From assembly GCA_000814665.1 (NCBI GenBank), contig JWIH01000025.1:744001-808000 (forward strand): a DNA stretch of 64,000 nt, written 5' to 3'. Position 1 is the stretch's first letter. Each line of letters begins with the position of its first letter. The notes below the pieces were generated by a model that saw only the letters and a list, made by a program, of their open reading frames with translations, was not told the origin of the DNA and searched no databases. The position numbers and the translations under genes are program-made. This DNA is from Pseudoalteromonas flavipulchra NCIMB 2033 = ATCC BAA-314 (GTDB taxonomy: Bacteria > Pseudomonadota > Gammaproteobacteria > Enterobacterales > Alteromonadaceae). Below, piece by piece: positions 23,877 through 32,855 of the stretch.

Positions 23877-25648
23877 TAAGCTGCTATCCCTACAGATGTT
23901 TGACGGCCCATTGTGTTACCGTCTAAAGGTTCAAATTTCATGGCGTGCATAATTGCCCATGCAATATCGGCATGGCCCGTTGTTTCAGTGCGGTTTGTGG
24001 CGTAGGTGATTTGGTCGCCAACTACCTTGCGGCGAATGTTGATAAATGAGCTAGCAATGTTTACCGCATCTTTATCAAACTCAAAGCGGCGATTTTTAAT
24101 CACGTTAAGCGCTTTAATTACCATTTGGTTTTTAATGATCGGGTTGTAGTGTATTGGCTCAGCATTCGGGAAGAACGCGGTTATTAGTTCCCAAACGCCA
24201 TAACCCATACCCGTGGTGTCAACTCCGATATGCTGCACATTGTATTTGTGCGTGAGCTCTTCTATTTCGCGTGCCATTGCCTCAAAATCGTTACCGCTCA
24301 AATCAAGCGCTTCTAGCAACCTAAATTTCTCGCCTGGTTTCATAGGTAGGCTCAACACTGCAACACAGGCTTTATCTCCAAATCGGGCAGGGTCAAAGCC
24401 AATCACCACAGGCTTTAAGCCAAATGGGCGCTCGTACTCATCGTCAAAATCATCCCATTTTGTTGAGTCGCCCACGCAGGCCATCAGTTGTTTTAAGTTA
24501 AATGCCGAGTGTGCATCGTCGATAAATTTACACATAAACAAGTTGTCGAACTCGTCTTGTGAGTATTCGTTTTCAAGTACCTCAATATCAATGCGGTCAA
24601 AGCCAGAATTAACCACATCATGCACGTTAAGCATTTGCCGCCAAATGCCGTCTTCACACAAGCGACCATCTTTTAGCGCTTTATGACTACAATCAATTGC
24701 AAACTCGGGGTCGTTACAGGCTTTGGTTTTTCGATACCATTTACCATTCCAATGGTCATAGGCTTCGTGGCTGGTAACTGAAGGCGTACTAAAGTAAGTG
24801 ATCCTCAAATGCTTGTGAGTTGCCATTGCCTGGGCAAGGCCACGAAGAGTTTTGTATTTTGGTATCCAAAACACTTCATCTATATATAAGTCGCCGCTTT
24901 CTGATTGTGCCGTTCTTGCATTGGTTGATTTGAAAATAAGCTTAACTGTTTTGCCACCTTTGAGCGTTAGCACCATAGGTGAGCCAGTGAGCTCAATATT
25001 AAAGTGCTCTCGAACAAGTGCGATAATATTGGCTTTGAATACTTCTGCTTGGTCGCGCGATGCAGATATAAAAATTTTATTGCGGCCATTTACAACGGCA
25101 TCATAAAACGCTTCGAATGCAAAATAGAATGTTGCCCCAATTTGGCGCGGCTTTAATATAAATCGGCTTCGGTGGTCTTGGTTCTCAAACCAATGTAGTT
25201 GGTGCGGATAGAGTAACTTTTCTTTTAGTTCGTCGAGCATTTCAACCGTGATGGCTGAGCAGTCGTTTTTCTTTTTCTTCTTCTTTTTGCTACCGCCTGC
25301 GGAGCTATTACCTTCTGGTTGCCCGTCGTTGGATGCTCGTTGTTTAGGTGCCGGTGCAAGTTTACTTTTGTTTAGTGCACAGAGCTGGCGAGTGCAAAAC
25401 TCTAGCTCTTTATAATCAGCTTCGGTCTTTTCAGGTTTGTCGGTTAGGATATTAATACGGCGGCTAAATGCCATTTCAGCATTGTAACTCGGGCACATAT
25501 CTGCCCATTTACCATCATCAGCCCAGCGGCGAATACTGCGCGCACTCGGCATGTTTGGCAAATCTGCTATTTCGTCAAACGTGTAGCCTTGTACCACATA
25601 TAAGTCTTGCGCTTGTTTGCGTACCTCTGGCCCGTACTTTGGTTGCAT
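23876..25648 (-). CDS. Terminase large subunit (P2 gpP type)
   Basis: 590-residue DNA-packaging motor. N-terminal helix-turn-helix region (GYTFDEIADLPNMPSARSIRRW), ATPase segment FILKPRQIGATFYFAFEA (deviant Walker A, about residues 160-175) and Walker B-like DLYIDEVFWI (about 258-267), then the nuclease domain with VIGFDPARFGDKAC and GVDTTGMGYG. A Lys-rich linker (KKKKKKKNDCS) precedes the ATPase. Divergent from the scaffold gene across 191 bases that should hold late promoters for both directions. Confidence 0.93.
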   Translation of the reverse strand: MQPKYGPEVRKQAQDLYVVQGYTFDEIADLPNMPSARSIRRWADDGKWADMCPSYNAEMAFSRRINILTDKPEKTEADYKELEFCTRQLCALNKSKLAPAPKQRASNDGQPEGNSSAGGSKKKKKKKNDCSAITVEMLDELKEKLLYPHQLHWFENQDHRSRFILKPRQIGATFYFAFEAFYDAVVNGRNKIFISASRDQAEVFKANIIALVREHFNIELTGSPMVLTLKGGKTVKLIFKSTNARTAQSESGDLYIDEVFWIPKYKTLRGLAQAMATHKHLRITYFSTPSVTSHEAYDHWNGKWYRKTKACNDPEFAIDCSHKALKDGRLCEDGIWRQMLNVHDVVNSGFDRIDIEVLENEYSQDEFDNLFMCKFIDDAHSAFNLKQLMACVGDSTKWDDFDDEYERPFGLKPVVIGFDPARFGDKACVAVLSLPMKPGEKFRLLEALDLSGNDFEAMAREIEELTHKYNVQHIGVDTTGMGYGVWELITAFFPNAEPIHYNPIIKNQMVIKALNVIKNRRFEFDKDAVNIASSFINIRRKVVGDQITYATNRTETTGHADIAWAIMHAMKFEPLDGNTMGRQTSVGIAA

Positions 25649-25839
25649 CCTGCACCATAATCCATCCTTTAATTCGTACAGTTTAAGGGCTAAAAGTAGC
25701 TAAATCGTCCAATTAAAATCCTAGCGATTCCTAAACGCTAAATATAGGAATTTCAAAAAGTTAAACCATTAGAATTAATCATTTATTGTGTGCAAACTTG
25801 GCCTAACTTAATAACGCAACGCATTAAACAGGTTAATCA
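25649..25839. promoter_or_regulatory. Divergent late-promoter region between gpP and gpO genes
   Basis: 191 bases with no gene lie between the leftward packaging operon and the rightward head-tail operon. By position, Ogr-activated late promoters for both should be here. I see an AT-rich stretch and short inverted elements (CCTAGCGATTCCTAAACGCTAAATATAGG) but no site I can define with confidence. Confidence 0.35.
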
Positions 25840-26739
25840 ATGCCAGGTCAATTACGCACAATACCGCTTGCTATTGCAGCTGCTGGTTTAACAGTAGACG
25901 GGCGAGAAATCGAAGAGCAAGACATTAACGATATTGTTGAGACGTACAATCCTAAAAAGTATGGCGCCCGCATCAATATCGACCATTATGCAGATTGGTC
26001 TGGCTGGAAAGCCGAAGCGCTTTCATCGGTTAAGCTTACTGGCGGTATGCTAGGCGATGTGATTGAGGTGAGCACCGGCACTAACGAAGATGGCGTGCAA
26101 GTTTTAAACGCGGTTCTAGCGCCAAATGCTAGCTTTGTGCAACTAAACCAAGCCGATCAACACGTTTATTTTTCTATTGAAATTGAACGCAATTTTATGG
26201 GCACTGGAAAAACCTACCTTACAGGTTTAGCCGTCACTGATTACCCAGCAAGCACCTACACATCAAGAGCCAAATTTAATAAGGGCGCAGATAACACGGA
26301 CGTTTCTTTTTTACGCGCAGACCTTGGCCTACATAACCAAAGTTCAAAGCCAGCTAAAAAACCATTTTTTAGAAACCTATTCAGCAAGGAAGATGACCCC
26401 ATGCCATTAACAAAAGAAGACAAAGCCGAAATTGGTAACGCAGTTGCCGAGGCGCTTACCCCTGTATTTACTCAGCTTACGTCGAGTATCAAAGAGTTTG
26501 ATAAAAATAATGAGCAGGAAGCTCAGGGCCAACAGGATGAAGGCCAAGGCAATGATGCCACAAACCTAGAGCTGACGGAGCAGCTCACCCAGCTAAACAA
26601 AAAGCTCGATGAGCAAGAAGAGAAGTTCAAGGCGCTTGAAAACAAGTTTACTGAACTCTCAAGTACGGAAGCCGCAGGGACTACCGAAGCCGACGACGAG
26701 CATATCGGCGACGACGGTAAACACGCAAACTTACTGTAA
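25840..26739 (+). CDS. Capsid scaffold and maturation protease (P2 gpO)
   Basis: 299 residues: an N-terminal serine protease domain (INIDHYADW with the likely catalytic His near 48, and VYFSIEIE with Ser near 110) and a C-terminal scaffold domain rich in Glu and Gln (coiled coil about 245-285, LTQLNKKLDEQEEKFKALENKF). It guides procapsid assembly and cleaves itself and the capsid protein. First gene of the rightward late operon. Confidence 0.9.
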   Translation: MPGQLRTIPLAIAAAGLTVDGREIEEQDINDIVETYNPKKYGARINIDHYADWSGWKAEALSSVKLTGGMLGDVIEVSTGTNEDGVQVLNAVLAPNASFVQLNQADQHVYFSIEIERNFMGTGKTYLTGLAVTDYPASTYTSRAKFNKGADNTDVSFLRADLGLHNQSSKPAKKPFFRNLFSKEDDPMPLTKEDKAEIGNAVAEALTPVFTQLTSSIKEFDKNNEQEAQGQQDEGQGNDATNLELTEQLTQLNKKLDEQEEKFKALENKFTELSSTEAAGTTEADDEHIGDDGKHANLL

Positions 26740-26750
26740 GGAAACAGAAT

Positions 26751-27803
26751 ATGCGCACAAGAACTACTCAACTATTTACTGCCATTTGCGTTGCACTTTC
26801 AAGCAACTACGGTGTTGCAAGTGTGTCTGAAAACTTTGCGGTAGCGCCAACACTTGAACAAACACTGTATGACCAAGTTTATGAATCAGCTGAATTTTTA
26901 AATCGAATTAACCATGCAATGGTTGATGACATCGCTGGTGAATCTGTGTTCATGAGCTCAGGTGCTGGGGTTACGGGTCGCGCTGGTGTAGAGACAGATG
27001 ACACCAAAGAACGTAAAACCAAAGACGTATCAGCACTAAAAAAGCGTGAGTATCGTTGCCACCCAGAGGAAGTCGATGTGCATTTGCGTTGGGTGACAAT
27101 GGATGCCTGGTCTAAGTTCCCGGACTTTCATGAGCGTTATCGTAAGCATGTTCGCCAGCAAAAAGCACTCGATATCATCAAAATTGGTTGGTATGGAACC
27201 CATGTTGCCGAAAGTACAAATCTGACCGAATACCCCATGATGCAAGACGTCAACATTGGTTGGTTGCAATTGGTTCGCCGTGATGCACCAGAAAGAGTAA
27301 TTAAAGATGGTGGTACTGAAGATACACCAAGAGTCGATGAAATTCGAATTGGTGAAGGCGGTGATTACGATAACCTAGATTGCGCAGTGCACGACCTAAT
27401 TCAAGGGATCCCACTTCATAAGCGGGTAGGGCTAGTCGCCATTATTGGTGATGAGCTTATTGCCAAAGATAAGGCCAAGCACTACGCCAAAAATGCACAC
27501 ACCCCAAGCGAAAAAGGCAAAGTAGAAATGGCCCAGACCATTAATACGTATGGCGGCTTATCAAGCTTTCAGGTGTCTTTCTTCCCACCGCGCGGCATTT
27601 TGGTCACGAGCTTTGACAATTTAACTCATTACATTCAGTCGGGCTCAATTCGCATGAGCATTGAAAGCAATGCTAAGAAAAAGCGAGTGGAAGATTACGA
27701 GTCGCGTAACGCCTGTTATTACGTTGAAGACTTAGAAAAAATCGCCTTCATCGAATCTGACTCAGTAAAAATTGATAAAGATGCAGAAGGTAACTGGTCT
27801 TAA
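26751..27803 (+). CDS. Major capsid protein (P2 gpN)
   Basis: 350 residues of the P2-type HK97-fold capsid family, with FAVAPTLEQTLYDQVYESAEFLNRINHAMVDD near the start and the characteristic EVDVHLRWVTMDAW and YVVEDLEKIAFIE-like C-terminus. AAGGAAA precedes the ATG. gpO probably removes the first 30 residues or so, as in P2, but the site cannot be placed. Followed by a strong terminator, which suggests its transcript is partly separated from gpM. Confidence 0.93.
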   Translation: MRTRTTQLFTAICVALSSNYGVASVSENFAVAPTLEQTLYDQVYESAEFLNRINHAMVDDIAGESVFMSSGAGVTGRAGVETDDTKERKTKDVSALKKREYRCHPEEVDVHLRWVTMDAWSKFPDFHERYRKHVRQQKALDIIKIGWYGTHVAESTNLTEYPMMQDVNIGWLQLVRRDAPERVIKDGGTEDTPRVDEIRIGEGGDYDNLDCAVHDLIQGIPLHKRVGLVAIIGDELIAKDKAKHYAKNAHTPSEKGKVEMAQTINTYGGLSSFQVSFFPPRGILVTSFDNLTHYIQSGSIRMSIESNAKKKRVEDYESRNACYYVEDLEKIAFIESDSVKIDKDAEGNWS

Positions 27804-27824
27804 TTTCCTTTGAGGTAGAGCTTC

Positions 27825-27855
27825 GCCGCTTGGCAGTTTGCAAGCGGCGTTTTTT
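27825..27855 (+). terminator. Rho-independent terminator after the capsid gene
   Basis: GCCGCTTG (27825-27832), eight-base loop, CAAGCGGC (27841-27848), then GTTTTTT. A strong stem and T-tract, 16 bases before the gpM start. It may lower expression of downstream genes relative to capsid. Confidence 0.8.
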
Positions 27856-27870
27856 AGAGAGTGTTTTTAT

Positions 27871-28569
27871 ATGAGCTTAGTCAAACGAGCGTTAGCCAAA
27901 GCAAAAGGCGGAGTGCCAACAAGCATTAAAAGTAGTGCGCCAGCAACAAGCAAAGCGCAAAACCGCAAAAGTGAGCATACCGAGTACGCGTTTTTTAAAG
28001 CGGCCATTGACTCAGACTTGGCTCAGCTAAAAATATTCGGCGATATTAGCGACAAAGCTGACTATAAAGCCAAAGCAATCGAGAAGAACGATTATATAGG
28101 TTACTTAAACCAATACCGGTTAAGTGGTGACAATCATCCAAACCTAGTTTTAGCTTGGGTTTTTATTTGGCTAGTCGACTTAAAGCGCTGGTCACAGGCC
28201 ATTGATTTACTGCCATTGCTGATCGAGCAAAAGCAACCGCTACCAAAACAGTTTAACACCAAGCACTGGCCGACCTTTTTAATCGATCAGCTGTACGACG
28301 ATGCCAACTGGTACTTACAAAATAGCTGCACAGTAGATGAATTGGCGAGCATGGCATTTACACTCCAGCGAGTTATTTATGCCACTCGCAATCAAGACTG
28401 GACTGGAAGCGAAATCGCGGGCGGTAAGTTCTATGCCATTGCTACCAAAATAGAGGCCACGTTGCATAACAATGGTAATGCCATTCGGTTTGGCAAGATT
28501 GCACAACAGATTAATGAGAAAGCGGGTGTAAAAACACTCGTCGAAAAGCTAGAAAAAAACTTGAAATAG
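27871..28569 (+). CDS. Terminase small subunit (P2 gpM)
   Basis: 232 residues from ATG 27871 (MSLVKRALAKAKGG). The order O-N-M-L and the P2 gpM-like segments (YRLSGDNHPNLVLAWVFIWLVDLKRWSQAIDL and MAFTLQRVIYATRNQDWTG) identify it. It recognises and helps cut the cos end with gpP. An upstream in-frame TTG inside the terminator was rejected as start. Confidence 0.88.
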   Translation: MSLVKRALAKAKGGVPTSIKSSAPATSKAQNRKSEHTEYAFFKAAIDSDLAQLKIFGDISDKADYKAKAIEKNDYIGYLNQYRLSGDNHPNLVLAWVFIWLVDLKRWSQAIDLLPLLIEQKQPLPKQFNTKHWPTFLIDQLYDDANWYLQNSCTVDELASMAFTLQRVIYATRNQDWTGSEIAGGKFYAIATKIEATLHNNGNAIRFGKIAQQINEKAGVKTLVEKLEKNLK

Positions 28570-28665
28570 CTCCAACGCCAGTGGGCAACTTAGCGTAACC
28601 AGTTAACAGTATTTGATTGGCTGCTTACGTCTAAGTGGCGCCCACACAAATTTACGGGGGTGGTG

Positions 28666-29103
28666 ATGAACTTAAGTGGAATGCCAAAAGCAGATTTGCA
28701 AATTGATGATCAGGTTGTCCCAGGCGATGGTTATTACCCTGATTTAAGTACTGCTTATTTTATTGAGCATTATGCCGTTGTCGGTGAATACGCCAATAAA
28801 AGCGAATTACTGGTTGAAAAGCTAAAACTTGCTCAAGCCGAAGTCAATCAGGAGCTGATGCAAATAGTACTAACAAATGCTGAAGCACTGCACCCACAGC
28901 AAGAGCTGTTCTACAAAAATGCTGTTTACAGCAAGGCCAAAGCCAACTTGCTAGTGAGTAAACTGGGTAGCACGCACCGCGATAATGCAACAGCGCAATC
29001 ACAAGCCGCCATTGATAATTACGAATATTGGCAAAGTGAATGCGTCAATGCTCTGAGACTATTGCAGGCGCTCAGCCCCAACTTATCTGTGGAACTACTA
29101 TGA
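28666..29103 (+). CDS. Head completion protein (P2 gpL)
   Basis: 145 residues, family-typical: a conserved helical core (LLVEKLKLAQAEVNQELMQI) and DNYEYWQSECVNALRLL near the end. It closes the portal connector after packaging. GGGGGTG precedes the ATG at 28666. The stop overlaps the next start (ATGA at 29100-29103). Confidence 0.85.
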   Translation: MNLSGMPKADLQIDDQVVPGDGYYPDLSTAYFIEHYAVVGEYANKSELLVEKLKLAQAEVNQELMQIVLTNAEALHPQQELFYKNAVYSKAKANLLVSKLGSTHRDNATAQSQAAIDNYEYWQSECVNALRLLQALSPNLSVELL

Positions 29104-29573
29104 GCCAGAGCAAAATAGCACAACTTAAACAGCACTTAGTAAGTGCTGTTTACCAAGGTCATAAATTAGCCCTTGATACCCAGTTTGATTGCTGGATAGA
29201 AGGTGGTCGCATCGAACAAAGCAGTAAAACAGTAAATGGCAACGGCTTATTGGCCGCAAGGTTTTATTACTCAGGGGTTATTAGCATAAACCCCTGTGCT
29301 GCACCGGCTGCATTGATATGTGCGTTTGCATCGTTTTGGTTGCAAAACAATGGCGGTAAGTATGACAGCACTGGCATTGAATTTAGCGCTGACGTTAATG
29401 ACGACAATAGCAACGAAGTTGAACTAACGATTGAGCAGCTTTGTGAGGATATTGAGCTTATTCAAACCGACAATGGCCCGTTTGAATTAAATGGTAAGCG
29501 TTATGACTTTGGTGAGCAAAGCCTTTGGATAGCTGAAGCATTCACACTGCATGGTGAAGTAAGCCGTGCTTAA
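29100..29573 (+). CDS. Tail completion protein (P2 gpR-like)
   Basis: 157 residues, MSQSKIAQLKQHLVSAVYQ..., with the gpR-type core GNGLLAARFYYSGVISI and VELTIEQLCEDIELI. Role: joining of tail to head. I chose ATG 29100, coupled to the gpL stop, over a longer in-frame ORF that starts inside gpL. Confidence 0.78.
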   Translation: MSQSKIAQLKQHLVSAVYQGHKLALDTQFDCWIEGGRIEQSSKTVNGNGLLAARFYYSGVISINPCAAPAALICAFASFWLQNNGGKYDSTGIEFSADVNDDNSNEVELTIEQLCEDIELIQTDNGPFELNGKRYDFGEQSLWIAEAFTLHGEVSRA

Positions 29574-30198
29574 CGTCAAATTTGACGAAGGCCAAAGCAA
29601 AGAACAATTAGCGTTTTTACAGCTCAAGCCAAATAAAAGACGTAACTTGTTACGGGGTGCGATAAGAGCCGCGAACCGCAATAGTAAAGGGCGAATAACC
29701 CAACAAAAAGATTTAACAGGTAAAGCGTGGAAAGGCCGAGCTAACGGTCGCAAGAAAAAAATGCTTACCAAGCTAAAGCGTCGAATGAAAGTGCGCTACG
29801 GACCAAATAACGCCAGCGTTTATTTTAAAGATACACGTACTGGCAAAATAGCCAGAGCGCAGCAAGAGGGAATAAGCATTACTGCGCAAGCGCCAAAAGA
29901 CAATGGTGAGCAGCGCAAGGACGGTTTGGCAACGCGCAACCAAGCAAGAGCATTAATTGCCGCCGGTTACAAAATACCACGCGGAAGAGGCAAAGGCACA
30001 AAGCGCGCAAGTATTGTGTGGATCACAGAGCATTTAAGTAAGACCCAAGCAGGTTTTTTGCTCCGAGAGTTAAAGGGCAGCTCAGGTAAGAGCAAATGGC
30101 AAATTGACTTGCCGGCCCGCTCGTTTTTAGGTCAAACACAGGCCGAAGAAAAAGAGCAACTCAATTTTATATTAAACAAAGCTATGCAAGTAGCGTAG
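29566..30198 (+). CDS. Virion morphogenesis protein (P2 gpS-like tail completion)
   Basis: 210 residues, very basic, with KRRNLLRGAIRAANRNSKGRITQQKDLTGKAWKGRANGRKKKML near the start, typical of phage virion-morphogenesis proteins. GTG start overlapping the gpR stop by eight bases. Likely completes the head-tail joint. Confidence 0.78.
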   Translation: MLNVKFDEGQSKEQLAFLQLKPNKRRNLLRGAIRAANRNSKGRITQQKDLTGKAWKGRANGRKKKMLTKLKRRMKVRYGPNNASVYFKDTRTGKIARAQQEGISITAQAPKDNGEQRKDGLATRNQARALIAAGYKIPRGRGKGTKRASIVWITEHLSKTQAGFLLRELKGSSGKSKWQIDLPARSFLGQTQAEEKEQLNFILNKAMQVA

Positions 30199-30216
30199 CG
30201 CAAATAAGGAACGACC

Positions 30217-31317
30217 ATGGCACAAGGAAAAGTATCCGTTGCCGCCATTCAAACTGGTAGTGGCGCTACGAAAGAAGTGGAACGCACGGCTCTGTTTATC
30301 GGACAAGCACCTGCAAACATTGGCAGCATTTTACCCATCAATGCTCAAAGTGATTTCGATGATCTATTCGGTGGTGATGACTCACCATTAAAAACGCAGA
30401 TTGCTGCCTGGCAGCGTAACGGTGATGAGCTAGTGAGTGGGTATGCAATTCCACACGGTGCTGGCGATGATGTTATGGCGCTCATTGATAAAGCAATGGA
30501 TCAAGATGTGAGCCCTGAAATCATTGTGATCTGCACGCCAGTCACAGGCAAAGCTGAAATTGAGAGCTATCAAGCTAAGGCACTAGAGATCTTATCAAGT
30601 TTGGCTAGACGGGTTCGATTTCTAATTGCGGCGCCAGGTTTATCTGATGGTCAAAATTGGTCGGATTTAGTTACGGCGTTACAGCCGTTAACAAATGGTA
30701 TCGTTGGCGATAGAGTGGCCGTTGTTCCTCTGCTATTCGGTGATGAGTTGGGTGCGGTAACAGGTCGATTATGCAAGCGAGCAGTGACGATTGCTGACAG
30801 CCCTATGCGAGTACTAACTGGTGCAATGTCACTCATGCCATTGCCGGAAGATGCCGCGGGTAATCCACTAACTAACGCAACTACATCTGCACTGGATGCG
30901 CTCCGCTTCAGCTGTACGCAATTTTATCCAGATTTTGACGGCGTATATTTTGGCGACGTTAACATGCTAGATGCTGAAGGTGGTGATTTTCAGCAAATCG
31001 AAACAGGCCGCATTGTTGATAAAGCCGCACGCGCCGTGCGCATCATTGCAATTCAGCAGATTAAAAACCGCCGACTAAACAACAGCACAACAGGCATTGA
31101 ATTTGGGAAACGCACGTTGGCTAAGCCACTGCGCGATATGAGCAAGTCAGTAAACATTGGTGCAGATAAGTTCCCTGGTTTAATCGACACGCCGAAAGAC
31201 GACAGTATCAATCTAACGTTTATGGACGAGCGAACCTTACAAGTCGTGCTGAAGGTAAAGCCGATTGACTCCCCGAGCACCATTATCGTTGGGATTATGT
31301 TAGACCGAGAAGTGTAA
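30217..31317 (+). CDS. Tail sheath protein (DUF2586 type)
   Basis: 366 residues. I recognise the DUF2586 pattern found in K139-like Vibrio myoviruses: N-terminal ALFIGQAPANIGSILPINAQSDFDDLFG, central sheath-like alternation and C-terminal VVLKVKPIDSPSTIIVGIMLDREV, which resembles the sheath handshake strand. It builds the contractile outer tube. Shorter than the P2 sheath FI (396). AAGGAA precedes ATG. Confidence 0.8.
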   Translation: MAQGKVSVAAIQTGSGATKEVERTALFIGQAPANIGSILPINAQSDFDDLFGGDDSPLKTQIAAWQRNGDELVSGYAIPHGAGDDVMALIDKAMDQDVSPEIIVICTPVTGKAEIESYQAKALEILSSLARRVRFLIAAPGLSDGQNWSDLVTALQPLTNGIVGDRVAVVPLLFGDELGAVTGRLCKRAVTIADSPMRVLTGAMSLMPLPEDAAGNPLTNATTSALDALRFSCTQFYPDFDGVYFGDVNMLDAEGGDFQQIETGRIVDKAARAVRIIAIQQIKNRRLNNSTTGIEFGKRTLAKPLRDMSKSVNIGADKFPGLIDTPKDDSINLTFMDERTLQVVLKVKPIDSPSTIIVGIMLDREV

Positions 31318-31326
31318 GGAGCGCAC

Positions 31327-31776
31327 ATGCAAAAGGTACTAGGTGGTAAGGACTTTGATATCTTTATTGGTAATTCAATGGTCCATGTTATGGAAGCCAC
31401 GGTAAAAATCACGGATGGCCGAAAGGTTAAAAAGGTTCGCGGTATACCAAAAGGCTTTATTGATGGTGATGTTGAAGGTGAAGTCACGTTAAAACTTGAC
31501 CATGAGAACTGGTTGATATTGCAAGCTCAAGCGGAAAAAGCTGGTAGCTGGAAAGCGATTGAACCTTTCGACGTTGCGTTTAACGCCGAAGTAGCGGCGG
31601 GTAAAAAGAACGTTGAGGCGTTCGGGTGTTTACCGCAATTAGAAGAGATTTTAAACATCAAGGCCGATGGTGGTGAAGAAGACACCACGACAATTAAATG
31701 CCCAATCACAAGCCCTGATTTTGTGAAAATCAACGGTGTGCCTTATCTAACTGACGATGAAGTAAGGGATCTGTGA
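31327..31776 (+). CDS. Tail tube protein (DUF2597 type)
   Basis: 149 residues, directly after the sheath as expected for the tube. The sequence VKKVRGIPKGFIDGDVEGEVTLKLDHENWLIL shows the beta-rich tube pattern. AAGGAG before the ATG. Its TGA overlaps the next start. Confidence 0.78.
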   Translation: MQKVLGGKDFDIFIGNSMVHVMEATVKITDGRKVKKVRGIPKGFIDGDVEGEVTLKLDHENWLILQAQAEKAGSWKAIEPFDVAFNAEVAAGKKNVEAFGCLPQLEEILNIKADGGEEDTTTIKCPITSPDFVKINGVPYLTDDEVRDL

Positions 31777-32411
31777 TGACAAAAGCCATTCGAAACTTAA
31801 ACCCAGATATGTTGATAAACACCATGCGTGCATGTGGCCATCGTATATTTGAGGGAGAATTAAACCTCAATATCATCGGTGTTCGTCACAGTAATACACG
31901 AGCAAATACATTTAATGATGCGATCTGCGTGCTGTACCAACAAGGTGGCGAATGGCAACTAAAGCAGTATAAAGCAACAACTGATGCGGGACTTTACTGG
32001 CGAAAACATCCAATGAATGTAGACGGTACAGCCGTGCTTATCGCTGGGCAACACCTAAGTCTTTGGACGCTTGGCTATCACCAAGGCAAGTACCGCGCAC
32101 TTGTTCAACATAAACCAGTAGTTGTCTTACGGGATAACAACAAAGACGACGAGTTGGACACCAATACCACGCCTCATGCAGAACTACAGCAAGGCTACTT
32201 TGGCATTAATTGTCATCGAGCGAGTGCAACAACGACGTCCACCCAAGTGGATAAGTGGTCTGCGGGCTGTCAAGTAATTGCAAATCCAAATGACTTTGAC
32301 GAGTTTATTGAGCTTTGCGAATTATCAGCTCAAAAATGGGGCACATATTTTAGTTATACACTGCTAGACCAAGCAGATTTAAAAGAGAGTAATGACAATG
32401 TCACTAGCTAA
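31776..32411 (+). CDS. Candidate cell-wall peptidase with H-x13-S-x-G-C motif
   Basis: 211 residues. The end of the protein has NCHRAS...VDKWSAGCQVI: His148, then Ser162-Ala-Gly-Cys165. This spacing matches the active site of L,D-transpeptidase-fold enzymes, and such phage proteins often act as endolysins. The rest (NIIGVRHSNTRANTFNDAICVLY, GLYWRKHPMNVDGTAVL) fits a beta-rich domain. No signal peptide is seen, so the holins would release it. Its place between tube and chaperone also permits a tail-borne wall-piercing role. No other lysis enzyme was found in the prophage. Confidence 0.6.
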   Translation: MTKAIRNLNPDMLINTMRACGHRIFEGELNLNIIGVRHSNTRANTFNDAICVLYQQGGEWQLKQYKATTDAGLYWRKHPMNVDGTAVLIAGQHLSLWTLGYHQGKYRALVQHKPVVVLRDNNKDDELDTNTTPHAELQQGYFGINCHRASATTTSTQVDKWSAGCQVIANPNDFDEFIELCELSAQKWGTYFSYTLLDQADLKESNDNVTS

Positions 32412-32685
32412 AACAATCATCATCGAGACAGACACTACAGAGTTCAAGTTTAATATTGATACTCCAGCATACAACAAGTACATCAATGCACTAACTCCAA
32501 TCAATAAAATTCAGCCGGCGACGAATTTTTTGATGTCGACAGTAGATGAATCACAAGCAAAAACACTAAAAGATCTGCTACAGCAACCAGCGGCGGCATT
32601 GCATATGGCAAGTGCGATTGTGGAGGATTTTCAGCCGGAGTTTAACTTTACCGTAAAAAAATCGAAGAGCGCGCCAAGCAAATAA
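32392..32685 (+). CDS. Tail assembly chaperone, short form (gpE/gpG analogue)
   Basis: 97 residues placed just before the tape measure, as tail chaperones are. No enzyme motifs. It overlaps the previous gene by 20 bases; ATG 32398 is an alternative start. Near its end, codons GTA AAA AAA create a slippery heptamer, so a minor fraction should shift into the -1 frame and make the long form. Confidence 0.8.
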   Translation: MTMSLAKTIIIETDTTEFKFNIDTPAYNKYINALTPINKIQPATNFLMSTVDESQAKTLKDLLQQPAAALHMASAIVEDFQPEFNFTVKKSKSAPSK

Positions 32686-32855
32686 AGACAAACCGAATTG
32701 ATCAGTTACTGGCATACCATGCTCGATACTTTGGGGCTATGCCAGTAACGGATGAGAGCTTAGCCCAAGCGCTCTTTTTAGAGAATCAGCAAAATGAATT
32801 GTTAGCCACTGCCGTAAATAACGGTATATGTATGGCGTTAAATGGCGATGATTAA
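32392..32855 (+). CDS. Tail assembly chaperone, long form by -1 frameshift
   Basis: The heptamer A AAA AAA occupies 32655-32661 in the correct phase. After a -1 slip, reading continues ATC GAA GAG CGC to a TAA at 32853-32855, one base before the tape-measure ATG. This adds 64 residues (IEERAKQIKTNRIDQLLAYH...) to 90, giving about 154. The extension frame has no stop and would otherwise leave 170 bases unexplained. The arrangement is the conserved gpE/E' and gpG/GT design of tailed phages. Confidence 0.82.
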
